Shown piece after piece: positions 35,846-48,380 of a DNA stretch of 64,000 nt (positions are counted from its first letter, which is position 1; every line of letters begins with the position of its first letter). Origin of the DNA: Cloeon dipterum (taxonomy: Eukaryota > Arthropoda > Insecta > Ephemeroptera > Baetidae). Made by a program: the position numbers and the translations under genes. Below the pieces are notes generated by a model that was not told the origin of the DNA, made no database searches, and saw nothing but the letters and a program-made list of their open reading frames with translations. The stretch is taken from assembly GCF_949628265.1 (NCBI RefSeq), contig NC_088786.1, positions 18,683,681-18,747,680 on the forward strand. The letters run 5' to 3'.

Positions 35846-38800
35846 GCGATTTTTTGTAATTTCTACGATTAATGATACTCCAAAGGTCTTCTTTATTTTT
35901 TGTCCTGCCAACGTTTGGCTTTTTTGACCTAAAACGCTACAATAATTGCCAGTAAGCATAGTAATTGTTGATGTTTGCCTAGCCGCATCTACTTTTACAA
36001 AAACAATTGCATCCACAGGGGGTCTTAATTAAGTGATAATAGGTGAGAAGACGTTGTAGTTGTCGCCGGAATGACATCAGTCACTCGCGCGTCAGCTTGG
36101 ACGTAATTTCACTACCCTTGCATTGCGGGGGTGGCGTCAGCGAAGCGAAGGAGGTGACAAAAATAATTCGCGAGTGAGCGTGGGAAGACGTGCGCGCCTA
36201 GCTTGCCGCGATTTAGATAATAAAATGAGCAGGCCGCACGCATAATGATGCTCATCGTCAGCCTTATTTTTCGCGGAACTAACAGGCGCCGCAGACACTC
36301 AACTATGGCGGGTTCTTTATTTGCTCATTCTTTCTAGCATGCGAGGAGCTGCGAGGCCTCGTCCCTTTTTATCGCACCTGCCCGATTCGGAGCTGTCAGC
36401 ATATCCATTCACAACACACTGGTCTTTGGTGCTAATTAATCGTATAATTTTGCGTCACTATCTTCGAGCGAGACAATATGATTCAAACTAACAGGTCCCA
36501 ACACGTTTCGGTCCCCCCATCATTTCAGATAAAAAATGAGATAATGTAAAAGCTTTGGGATTTTGGCCCACTTGTGAGAGGGTTTTCCTTTTTATCTTGG
36601 AGTGCTGCTGAGTAAAAAGCCAGCTAAAGGATTTGTACGTGATATATTTTCTATGCGGAAAAAAACTTCCATTGCGAAATATTGAATTTAGCAGGTGACA
36701 TGCATACTTGATAACCGGCCAATTGATTGGCATTATAAATGAAAGGGGATTTTCAGTACTCGAGATATTATAACGTGTCACCGCGATCAAAAGTGAGATG
36801 CATAAGTAAACAGCACTGAGAGGCGAGGAGGAAAATCCCTGTTCTTCAACTTGTCATTCACTCCGTCGCACGTACGATTGATCCGCTCTCCTTAAGACTT
36901 GAAATCAATATCTTGCTTCAAGTTCAATTGAAATGCTAATAGCTTCGAAATGCCCGACGTTTTAATTCAACAGGAAAAAATGAAACATGGTCAGATCCTT
37001 CAGAAAAATCTTATTCCAATTTTGGAGACGATCGATCAAGATGACAATATTTCGCTGCCTTGCGAAATCACTGACTCTGGCGCCTCTGACTGATGATGAG
37101 ATCAGGATCGAGAATGCGAGGCTGACATAAATGGAATCCGCACGTGGCCAAATGTGAGACTTTAAACAAACATTTAGCGTTTCGTTCTCAGAATCAGGGA
37201 AGCGAAAGCCTCATCTGGAAATTAGTGTTCTTTGTGCAATGATAACTGTTCTTTCTGGTTTTACAAGGAAAAGGAATCTCCCTTCGCCTTAAAGGCTGAG
37301 ACCGATCGTTGTTAAAAAATGTGCAAGATCAAGTTACGTTTTAAAGAGGGTAAATTAATTGCGATGAGCGGTAACGTAAATTTGCCATTTTCTTGCAATT
37401 AGCTTTAAAAAGAAATTTATTGAAGAATTAATGTGTTTTGGATCCTGACAAGAGGTTTAAAATATTGAATAATTTAATTAAATATGAAATAAAAAAATCA
37501 GACAATATCAAATCTTTCGTGAAAACACCGTAATTTATAACAATTATTTGTAGCTCAAATAAGAAATTTTCCTTATTGTTCCTCGACTTTTTACTAATCA
37601 TTTTATCCCTCAAAATCGCATATTTAACGATTATATGAACTATTTTCATCATTGACGTGTGTCAAACTTTGACCTAGATTATTTGGAAGTCATGAGAATT
37701 TAGCAATGCCAGAATTGGCATTGCCGAATGATTTATTGTGAGATGGAGCAGCGACAAAAGTAATGCAATCTTCAGTGGTAGCTCTCAAAACATAAGGCAG
37801 TAATGAAATTCCCTCCCACGCAAAGGGCATCTGCGGCATGCGTGTGCGTTAGAAAAAAATATCCACTCACTTTGGCGTAGCAAAAAGGCTCCTATATGAA
37901 ATTTACTTTCTCGGCACATGCGATAAATTGAAAAAAAAAATATAACAAAAAGAAATAAAATCAAACGTGCCCTTTTTGTGGGCGAGACAAATGAATTTGC
38001 TCTTCACTCTCTCATGAGAGTTTTTCCATTATTTCCACCAGTACATCTTTCTCGCGACTAAATGAAGAGCAAAAATGCACTTTATGTGTAAAAGCGTCTC
38101 TCTGTGTGGCATTAAAAATCGCGTATGCCGCTTTGATTTTGCCTCACACAGTTTTTTTGCCTATCTCGCGGCTTAAAAGCTTTATTGCGCACGTTCTTGC
38201 TTTGTGCCGCACTCAATTTTTTGTCCACAATGGCTTTACTCAATTTAAAACTCAATTATTAATGGATTAATAGCCATACATTAAAAGTTTCTGTCATACG
38301 TGATGTTCACTAAAAACATGGTTATACCTAGGTTGAAAAATAACAATAATGTGTAGTTCAGTGTAGTTGTACATGATACTATTTCAGTACACAGTTAAAA
38401 ATAAATAACAATGGCAAGTTTTTGTTTTTGAAAGTAGAAAAAAATAATTGTTCATATTTTGAGTTTCAATGGATTTCTCCAAAAACGCTAAAAATAAACG
38501 TTTTCAATATACATACATGCGATATTATTTGAAGCTGTAAAAATATTTTTTCCACACTGCTGTTCATTAATAATGATTTAAAAAATAGTCTACTGGCAAA
38601 CAATGTGATAAGACATATACACACTCCACCCATAAGAGCAAAGCGGAAATAGGCCCAAAAATTAATAGGATATCAATAAATTGATAAACGTAGCTTTTTG
38701 TAGAAGACATTATTGAAAATTATTCATCGGAATCAACTTGGAGACTTAACTAGCCTATAAGAAACAAATTGTTAATCATCTGCTTTTAATAACATTAATA

Positions 38801-41800
38801 TAATTGTACATGACAAAGTATGACTCTGATAACGTCTCTAAATGATATCGATATCAATGCTCTGTATACGGTATACATACAGTCTGAAACTTCAAAAATT
38901 CAATCACGGTTATTTGACATAAAACGTAAAATATTTTTTCAATTGGTTTTCTCTATTCTTGGTTTATTTGTGATTCAATGATGATTGCTATACTTATGAA
39001 AACACATCCGCTACTGTTTTAAGTAAGGATTTCAAATGAAATCGAAAAATCTCAAATATTTTGCCAAAAATTAACTTTGTTGAAACGATGTAAATTTTTT
39101 GAGAAAATCGTTCCAAAAGCGTGAATAGCTAATTACATAACAGCTTTTTTGTCTAGCTCTTCAATAGTGATCTCACAATCAGACATCAGACAGCCGGCTA
39201 ATTTTGGGCCACGTGGTCAGCTTCCAGCCGTCGTGACTTTTGCTAATTGTAAGTCGCTCACACCACGCGAGCCGAAAGTTAAATATTAAAAAAAAAAATG
39301 CCTCAAAGAAAAAACTGGTCACCGGCTTTTTTGGGCTATTAAGGCCTGTCAAATTTCACTTTCAAAAATTTTTATCCGCAACAGACGCCGTCAAAAAATT
39401 CGGCTGAAGCCAGTTTAAGAAGCCGCCGCCTAAACGCCGAAAATTACGCGGCTGAGACCTTTAAAAATCTGAAATTATTTTGCATTTAATGTGACTTAAA
39501 AGTCAACAAATATTGAGCCAGTTCATGACGCGATCGATAGAATCTGATTAAAATAGCGCAATCATAAATTTTTCACTTTAATATAAATTTCGAGTGTTAT
39601 CGTTATAGTTAATATTAGCAAAAAAATTAAATTGCAGCTCCCTATTATATCTAATGAAATTTTGTTTTTCTTCTTCAATTTTAATACGTGGTGACTTACA
39701 GGCGAAACAAGATACCAACGAAAAAAATGATCAAGCGCCAATCCGAGAAGCCAAAAAAATTAGATTTTGCTTGGTCGTTGTTCAACAGAAATCAATCGAC
39801 CGTTATCTGCAGACAGCAAAAAATAAATCCAAGAAATGCACGTACGTAAGATCTGCCCCATTTTTCTCACTCTCTCTATATATCTACCTGCATAATTAAA
39901 AGAAAAAATTATCTGCACATTATTGGGCCTAAGGCAAAACGTTAAAGTCTAAAAATCTTTTTCGCGCAAGACAAAATAAGATGAAATGCTAAATCCTCCT
40001 TCACCCGTATATCTTAGCATCTTGGTGGAAGAACGCACTCTGTGGAAATGCGAGTTATCGCAAATCCAACAACATGGAGAAAATTAAAAAAAAAACTCTA
40101 AAACTTGTTATGCATATTAACAATATATTCGTTCTCGGCGCATCATCGTCTAATGTCTCATCTCGGCAGTGAGTGAATGAAGTCGGTGTGATCCAGTTCC
40201 GTGCTCCCGTCCTTGACACACACATACTCTCGCATGCAAAGGTCATCGTCTCTCTTTCTCACTTGAAAATCTTCGTAATCTCTCGTGCGTCGGGAGTCGC
40301 GTGCGTTGTGTTTACTAGTAAAAGTCGACGGGTCGAGCCGGCAAAATAATACCGAGACGAACCTGGCTCGCAGATTTCCCACTTTCTCTCGGCCGATTTG
40401 CATCATTTTTGCAAGAAGTGATTTGTTTGACTAGCTGAATTTTTTGAACCAACAAAAATTTCAATATTTTTTTTTATAACGGGAAAAGATGTCTCATATT
40501 ATTAGACACATTCCAGGTATATGTTTTTCAATATTTTAATTATTACTCGGTTTATTTTTTTAATTGTTTGTTAATATTCTGGAAATTGTTAAGGAATAAT
40601 GTAAATGCGGGTCTACTAAATATGTCAACTACTTGAATGTCTCCAAATAAAATTTAGGTAAAACGGGAACTATTCAAAATGTATGTTTATTTTAATCCTT
40701 TTTAATTAGCTTCATTTTGCGTGAGATAGAAGGATTGTTTATTGTTTAATTTTTAGAATAATTTGAGAAAAAATGTAAATTCAAAGCATTTTATCCTTTA
40801 AGAGAAATCACACAATCCATAAATAGGGAAATGAAATAAAATTATATTGCATATTGGGTTATTAATCAACGCAAACATAAATAATGTTATGCTGATGTTC
40901 GTAACGAACATCACGCGCATGGTTTTTGTTTTATTAATGCAAAGCGGCATTAGTTCTTTACAAAACGATTACTTAATCATTTCTAAAAGATTTTTGTAAA
41001 TATGTGAGGGCTATTAATAAAAGAGTTACACCTGTCATCATCAATTATAGTGGGAAAAACCAAACAAACATAACGGTAAAGAAAGAAAGGTATTACTATG
41101 AAAGTGCTTTCCGAAAGTTGATTTTACAACCTATACAAAAAACACTGGTCGATAGTTCTACGTTTTATTTTTATTCAACGTCTAAACTGCAGTCGCCTGT
41201 CATGACCTCGAAAGTACACTGCAGTCGAAAAAGCTGTCCACGTGCCCATGTTATTGGCATTGTGAGAGAAACAGCGCAGATAAGCACACACGTATGCTCA
41301 AGCCATTCCCGCGGCCGATCGATAAACCAAGGAAGCGAGCAGCCGCACAGCTGTACTTTTAAAAACAGATACGCCAAAATTACCGATACTTGCGCCCAAA
41401 CCGGTACAAATCAAGAGTAAACGGCTCACGGGCTCAATATTATATGCTTTGCTAGAATTTGAAAGTATTTTTTTTAACATTCTACTCATGAAACTCTTTA
41501 TTCTGTACTTTCTAACTAGTTTTACAATCATATTACCCAGATCACTGAAATATTCTCTTTACTGGAGAAGTGTAGACAATAAAACCGGTAGTTTCTACCA
41601 TGTAATATTTAACCGTTTTAAAATTGACAAAAAGAAATGTACACAGCTGAGAGTGAGTGAGGAGAAAGAGCCAAAAGAGGTTGCTGCGTGCAGGCGTATT
41701 GGTCTAGACTCGTCGGTTCTTTCGGGGGATGCTTGGTTTGTGAGAAAGGAAGCAAGGGTGCTTTTGTCTCGCCCCATAGCAGCGGAGGTCGACCAAACGG

Positions 41801-41874
41801 CCCAGCGCACCTCCACCTTGCCGCAGCACAAGGCCTTGACCTTGCTTGGAGAGAGCAAAGACAGCAGCAACGGG

Positions 41875-44800
41875 ATGTCCGAGACGAGGAACATGGACGG
41901 CCATGTGGCCAACGGCAGCACCAACGGGGTGCGCACCCTGCGAAATGGAAAACGGCCTTTTCTCATCGGCGTGTCCGGAGGAACGGCTTCCGGCAAGGTA
42001 TGACGGACGAATTTCCGCACTATGTATCATATTCCTATCCGCAGCGATACCCACACGTTCCATTAAAATCTCTTGATTTCATAAATATCTCAATTGTTCC
42101 TAAAATTCTTAACTATTTGAGTTCTGTCTCAAGAGAGAACCGTAAAGGTCACGCATTTCTTGAGTCATATTGGAACAATGCATACTAATATGTATTTTTA
42201 ATTTTTCTTCACTCGGTTTGCTGTATAATTTTGCTCGTTTCGCAGTCCACCGTTTGCAAAAGGATCATGGAGAAGTTAGGCATCGACAATGTGGCCTACA
42301 TGCAGAGACAGGTTGTCTGCATCAGCCAAGACAGCTTCTACCGCGAGCTCAATGAGGACGAGAAGGTCCGTGCCCTGAAGGGCAACTTCAACTTTGACCA
42401 CCCTGGTGCGTTCATTCAACCCCTCTCAATCATTTATTCGGTTGATCAAATTAACATTGTGAATTAATTTGGTTCAACGACCGGCTCATACCCATGCTGC
42501 AGCCACTTGGCAACACGGTCGACTGATTTCCGCGACAGACAGCCTTGGCGAAATTTATCTCTTCGTGCAAGCTGCATTTTTTTACAACAGTTAAGCCGTT
42601 TGTGGCAGTTCTCTACTGTTCATTGTTAACAAAGTGAGGTTTTTAAGAAAAAAATCAATTAAATGAAAAAAAACTGAAGCCAAAGTAGAATTTATTGAGA
42701 CATAAAATATACCGTTTATCATAGTTTTAATATTTTGAACATTAAAACGATCCTATTGAAGAAGCCATTCAAGGAATAAAATAAAATATAAAATTCAAAC
42801 ATTTTATATTATGCTAAAATCAACAATAAAATCGATAGTATCTCACAATAATTATCACTCCCTTGTCAGTTTAGCATCCCTTAGTATAGTACGAGTATCT
42901 TTTTTAATTGAGATTTAATATTATGTTCTTAGTCAAGAACGTCAGTTAATTTTCAGACTAGTGTCGGCTCTGAGTCATGGTAAAAATTGTTAATTAGGAA
43001 AAAATAAAAAACGAAATGCCTAGTTGTGATATGTATTCTACTAATTAACAATTTTTACAACGATATAGGGCTTCAGATGTAAAGCCTAAGTTGTATTTTC
43101 TCTCGACATTATTTTGAATTAATATATTGCAGAGAGGCCGTAAAATATAGAATTTTCTAGGACCATATTACGAGATTTATTTTCTTATTTAACATGTATT
43201 CTATCGTTTTATTTTCACGTTAATTTTGTAGGCTGTGTTCTTCACTGCTAAGAAAATATTTAGTCGCTAGTTTCAGAGTAATCTAGAATGAGTAAAAATA
43301 TATAAGAACAAGCAAGAAAATAAATACCTTTTTAGGGCAACACATCAACCAGCTTTTAGTTCTCAAAGCATGATTTAATTTAGGTTCCATGTTTTCTATC
43401 ACATGAAATAATATCTTTTCTTATTTCTAATCAGTTCTTAGGTTGTTTTTACGCTATGAAGGTTATTTTTTAATGATATGATTAATACTGTATTTATTTT
43501 CCTGCAATTTAATTATTAGTTTTATAATTTTCAATTTTAGACGCATTTAACAATGAACTGCTGCACCAAACGCTGGTAGACATTTTACACGGCCAGAGCT
43601 GCGAAATTCCCGTCTACGATTACTGCACGCACTCGAGCAGCGGAGAGCGCTTCTCCACTATTTACCCAGCCGACGTCGTGCTGGTCGAGGGAATCCTCGT
43701 CTTTTACATACCGCAGATCAGGAACCTGTTCCACATGAAATTGTTCGTGGACACCGACTCTGACCTGAGGCTGGCCCGAAGAGGTAGTCAGCTCAAGTTC
43801 TTCAACATTGGCTTTATAAAAATCAATTTCTTTGGCAGTTTTAAGGGACATCAAAGACCGCGGCAGAGACCTTGACCACGTCCTCAACCAGTACACAATG
43901 TATGTCAAGCCAGCGTTCGAAGAGTTCTGTCTTCCGGTGAGCCTTGCTTCGGAAAATTCATAACTAAGGCTGTGAAATTTAGACAGTTTTCGATAATTAG
44001 CCAAAAATGTTTTTTGCCATGACACAAACCTCTTTCGCATACTTGACTCAAAAGCTTTAATTTCAGACCAAGAAATTCGCCGACGTGATCATTCCCCGAG
44101 GGGCCGACAATACAGGCAAGTCTCCTTGTAATTTTTGAAAACGTTATTTCTTTTTATTTCCGCTATCCTTGCATGGTTATGAGTGTTATGCGCGCTTCTA
44201 ATATAATATCATATTAAGTCCTGCACGAAAATTCTTGAACACAACTGACATTTGGATGTAAGGAAGTTTCTTTGTATGGAAACTATCGGGAAGGTGGTGG
44301 TTGGTGGTCGAACTGAACATCTTTCTCTCGCCTGCCGTTTCAATTTTCTAGCTGTGTCCTGCAAATGAAAATATCTGCATACTGGGCAAATTTCCCACTA
44401 ATCCAAAGTGCCTTCATTTCAATTAAACGTTTTTCTGTAATTTAATTTATCTGCAGTAATCATGCAGACCCTTGACAAATTTCGATTTGAGTACGCAAAT
44501 AATGGAAAAATCTGTCCCTGGTAGATTTATTGAACCATTTCATCATTTTTGCGGAGGCCTCTCATTGTATGAAGACATAAATTGATGGCGTCATCAGTTC
44601 CTTAATATTTTAAGACACTGCTGCGATTTCAGACTCAAATCTGCCACCTTGCATTTTATACTGGAAATGACTTCTTTTGATGTGCAAAAAACAATAATCA
44701 GTCCAGCCAAACGCTGTAGAAACGTCAGCAATGATTTTTTATGTTGTTTCTTACATTTCTTCTGCAAATGGCTAAAATCGATTTTTGGGTTAAGCACATC

Positions 44801-47108
44801 CAAACAAATCATATTAAATCCAAATTTACAGTAGCAGGATAGAGACCTAAACCGCAGTGGAAGTGGCTTAAAATCTTAATTATACGGTTGCTGGCTTTAA
44901 ACACCAAGTGGCTTATGCAAATACTTAATTTGTGAGCTTAAGTCGAAGGTTGTCATTAAATTTTTTAAGATGAATATATTTAACTTGAGTAAGTTTCATG
45001 TAAAGAATTTGTTGCGCGTGCAAGCAGCTTTGAATTGTTTTTTTATTGTTTGGTTTTGTGTTACATTTGCAGTGGCTATTGACTTGATTGTCCAGCATAT
45101 TCGAAATATTTTGCATGGCGCCGTCGATGACGAGGACGGGGGCGCAGGTGTGACGTGCCACCCTCCGTGTAATGGCAACACTCACCACAAGCCGACACAC
45201 AAGCAGTCAAGTCTCAGTTCATCCTCGGAATCTCTCATTCGTTAGACGCAGCACTCACCACATTCAGGCTCGGTAGAATTTGCGATTTCGATGGAGAAAC
45301 TTGAAGAAATGCCCCAAGTTCGCCTTTCTCGGATTGATTAATTTTTTTAAAGTAACCGCAGACCATCCAAAAGTTCATACTCTCGCACTTTGAATCTACA
45401 ACTTGATTAGCACAATGTATTAACAATAATTATAATAGCTTCCGAGGTGCTCAAACTGAATCAAGATTTTGTGAAAACGAACGTAATTTGTATGATGCAG
45501 CGTGTAACTAGTTTTTTCGACTGTTCTATTGAATGAATTTCGCAGTAGCAGGGTAGATTTTTGATGTGTTTACACTAGAGTCAAATGCCGTTTGATGGAT
45601 AATATAGAAATAAGCTTCCCAGCCAAATTGTGAGGAAATTCTCTGCTCAAAGGCATTATTGTATATTATATATTTTGAAGATTGCAAATTTTAATTACAC
45701 GCACATAGTGGTCTGTGCTAAATATCACATCAAATTATAAAATAGCACTATGGAACTCTATTTTTGACAGTGTCAATCGATTCCTAGGGGCTGAATTGAT
45801 GGACGATTTACCCAGTCGAAAATTCGACTGGATGTGGCAAAAATCAGTGGAAACGTAAAAATCGTAATTTTGGTGTTTTGGTCTGAACCTAGCACAAAAC
45901 GCCCCAGGAACGACGATGATCAATCAGAGAACCGCTACCTTGATTGATCACCTGCGTTGCTGTGGCTCTTTTTGCTTTTGGTGCAGACCAAAAACTTAAC
46001 AATTTGTCTGCTTTTAAGTTTTGGCGACGTTGTGTCGAATTTACAATCAAGTGATTCAGCTGCCTGACCTTCTTCGACACTCGGTAATCGATTGGAAAAG
46101 TCAAAAGTAAAATTCCAGTACTACTTTAAAGGGTGCAGGCTGGTGCGGTGGAGAAGAATTGCAGGCAAGCATTGAAAGTAGTAAATTTATCGGAATTTTT
46201 GTTTTGCGTGCCTGCAGCGATATTTGAAAGGGTAAAATAAAGCGTTCATTTTTAAAATTATCGATTTTGTAGGTACATTTACACATAATAATTGCTGCCA
46301 TTTTAATTAAAAACTTGTAAACATCAGTGCATTTTCTTTGCAGATCATTTTGTAATCATAAGTTGAAGTCAAAGTGGCATTTCGCAGCCAACTTACTGTA
46401 CTTGTAGCAATCAAGGTTTAGCATTTACCTCTTAATTAATTTAGAGTGAAAATGCCGCATGTAGCGAAAACCCCCAAGAGCTGCTGCATTCCATATTAGC
46501 CCAGTATTCTGCCTTATTGTTCCTCTAATCTGTACTCATGAACAGGTTCCCCACAGCTACTTGTGATCATATGTAAAATATATATGGAATCTTTTGTATG
46601 GCGTGTTTCACTTGTACTCAACACAAACTACGGATCTGAATCACAGTGTCTCAAAGCTGCTGTTTTTATTTAATCAAGGTATTATGTCATTGCGTGAGAA
46701 CAAAAAAGAATGTATTTTGCCAGGATGAATTCTAATAAAAAAGTTGAAGAGAAAAATGTCTTTTTCACTGCTCACCCGCGTCCCCAGTCAAGTACTAATG
46801 CCGGTGTGTTCAAGAATTTGACACTAATAACATTAAGCGCAAGGTTTGTGCCGTTTGAGTGCTTTTTTGACAGATTTTGTGTGTTGCTGCTCTGCTCCGT
46901 CAGTTTGGTTCCTTGCTCATTTGCTCTGTGATTTGTAGTGGCGATCGATCTGATAGTGCAACACATCAAGGATCTGCTCAACAACCAGGTGGCCGTGCCT
47001 CTGCCCGTCAGCCCCACAAGCAATCAGTTTTCCTCCTTCTCTGGTGATTCCTCGCCGGCCTCGCCGCGCAGAAACCCTGCCGACGGACACTTCAAAACGC
47101 CGCACTGA
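41875..47108 (+). CDS. Uck: Uridine-cytidine kinase with two alternative last exons
   Basis: Phosphorylates uridine and cytidine to UMP/CMP in pyrimidine salvage; cytosolic. Common exons: 41875-41997, 42246-42405, 43541-43783, 43839-43936 and 44067-44115. These give the P-loop [12 protein letters not shown] (split by intron 1), the FDHPDAF segment, [65 protein letters not shown]; all are strongly UCK-like. Two final exons in series each restore the same codon and begin [10 protein letters not shown]: 45073-45245 (281 residues total) and 46939-47108 (280 residues). Their C-terminal tails then differ completely. The exon at 44115 ends at GCAAGT, a GC-AG intron, which fits regulated alternative 3' splicing. 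The start was chosen at 41875 by family length; the frame stays open upstream to 41449, so a longer N-terminus is possible. Confidence 0.93.
44116..44117 (+). promoter_or_regulatory. Non-canonical GC splice donor in UCK
   Basis: The coding frame requires the exon to end with ACA G at 44115, followed by GCAAGT. The nearby GT at 44120 would shift the frame. Both downstream acceptors (45071-45072 and 46937-46938) supply TG to complete the Val codon. Confidence 0.8.
45073..45245 (+). CDS. Uck: UCK alternative last exon a
   Basis: Proximal terminal exon, entered in phase 1 from 44115. It encodes [14 protein letters not shown] and then a Ser- and His-rich tail ending SSSESLIR and TAG. The first ten residues are identical to those of exon b, so the kinase C-terminal helix is preserved while the regulatory tail changes. 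Confidence 0.85.
46939..47108 (+). CDS. Uck: UCK alternative last exon b
   Basis: Distal terminal exon, also entered in phase 1. It encodes [14 protein letters not shown] and then a Ser/Pro-rich tail (SPASPRR) ending GHFKTPH and TGA. Possible phosphorylation sites (SP, TP) occur in this tail but not in exon a. Confidence 0.85.
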
Positions 47109-47673
47109 TCACGCATCTCTACTCACTTTCGCAGCTGCATTTTAAAACCACGCTAAATATTCAATTTTAGATTTTAAATATTGAAAAGCCCAGGCCAAAG
47201 TTAACCATAACTAGTCATTGATGGTAATTCTTTAAGGAATTTTGAAGTTATGAATTCCTAATTTCCCAATTGGTTTATAAAGGCAGACAAAATACACCAT
47301 TTAATTCAATTGAAAGGACTCACGCTTCACGCTACTAGTTACAAATATCTTTGCAATAATTACGATAAATTAATTAACTGTATCCAACCAGTAAGCAATC
47401 GTCCCCCGCAGGTCCGCTCAAATATTACCGTTGAAAAGAATTAAGAGAAAAATTAAACTGTTCTTTAATTTTGGTGCTGCTCGGAAACTTACAACCTATA
47501 TTATATTTCTTCTGAGTTGCCCTTTACAATGGCAATTTTTGTGTTCATCGTGTCATCACATTTCTATTTAAAATATTTTTCCAACTTTGTTAAGCTTTCT
47601 ATCAAAAAGCATTTTTTTGCTGATTAAATATGAAAAAGCACAAATTTTACCGCAGCCTTGTTTCACACCACAT

Positions 47674-47679
47674 TTTATT
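47674..47679 (-). terminator. Polyadenylation signal of UBL5
   Basis: AATAAA on minus about 120 bp downstream of the UBL5 stop. A plus-strand AATAAA at 47746-47751 may serve UCK, so the two convergent 3'UTRs would overlap by about 70-100 bp. Confidence 0.5.
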
Positions 47680-47799
47680 GAAAACTTAAGTTTAATTAAT
47701 GTTACCAGTTATATACAAAAAGCATTTTGAGTTTGAACCAGCTGAAATAAAATGACAAATGAACTGATGTCGCAGCGTGATTGTTTGCTTTCCCGCTCC

Positions 47800-48380
47800 T
47801 CACTGATAGTACAGCTCCAGGTTCATTCCGTCGTGTATTTCATCTAAATATTTTTTATTAAGGAAAAGTTAAAAAAAGAATTGAGATTTAATGAAAAAGC
47901 CTTGAATTCAAATTCAGGGCATTTACCTTGAAGCTAACAATAAATTAATTTGTAACTACCGATATTTTCATTTTAGATTTTTGGCAGAATTATTTGTTTT
48001 GTATCTGACTTTATCAATTTAATTTGACATTTTTTATTGTGAAAATATTAATATTATGAAGAAATGTTTTCTGTTCATGAAAAGGGCATCAGGTAAAAGC
48101 GGAAACTAGTTGTAGACGTAGCTTCGAGGGAAATGTCCGGAATTAAAAACTAACATGGAACAAAAATAGAGTTAAAGATGGATTAGATTTGAAAAAGGAT
48201 ACAGTCTTGTAGTGTGATGTGGTCCTTGAAAATTGTGTACCATTTCTTCAGGACGATTTTATCGTATCTGGTGCCAGTCTGCGCGGCTATCAACTTCTTG
48301 AGGTCTCCTATCGTGTCGTCCGTGTTGCATTTGACGCGGACTTTTTTCCCCAATCGGTCATTGCATGTAATTTCAATCAT
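47800..48380 (-). CDS. UBL5: Ubiquitin-like protein 5 (Hub1)
   Basis: Two coding exons (48380-48203 and 47843-47800) give exactly 73 residues, the family length. The sequence is nearly identical to animal UBL5: [47 protein letters not shown], and the end [13 protein letters not shown] with the Tyr-Tyr motif in place of ubiquitin's di-Gly. UBL5 is not conjugated; it binds spliceosomal proteins such as SART1/Snu66, influences weak 5' splice-site use and acts in the mitochondrial unfolded-protein response. The codon for Tyr is split by the intron (T + AT). An acceptor-like CTGCAG just upstream of the ATG implies an intron in the 5'UTR. It converges on UCK. Confidence 0.96.

Larger units (their letters stand above)
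29817..41874. other. About 12 kb without a supportable coding gene
   Basis: Apart from repeats listed separately, this AT-rich stretch shows only short open frames without family resemblance. GC-richer islets occur at about 29830-30060 (upstream of the peptide gene), 36050-36420, 40130-40430 and 41200-41400. The last two could be upstream promoters or untranslated first exons of UCK. I looked for tRNA B-box/A-box pairs and the best-known insect microRNA seeds and found none convincing. Confidence 0.4.

Noticed and set aside
41004-41420. 138-codon plus-strand open frame upstream of UCK
   Set aside because: No recognisable family, low-complexity basic composition and no consistent splice context; more likely promoter or 5'UTR sequence.
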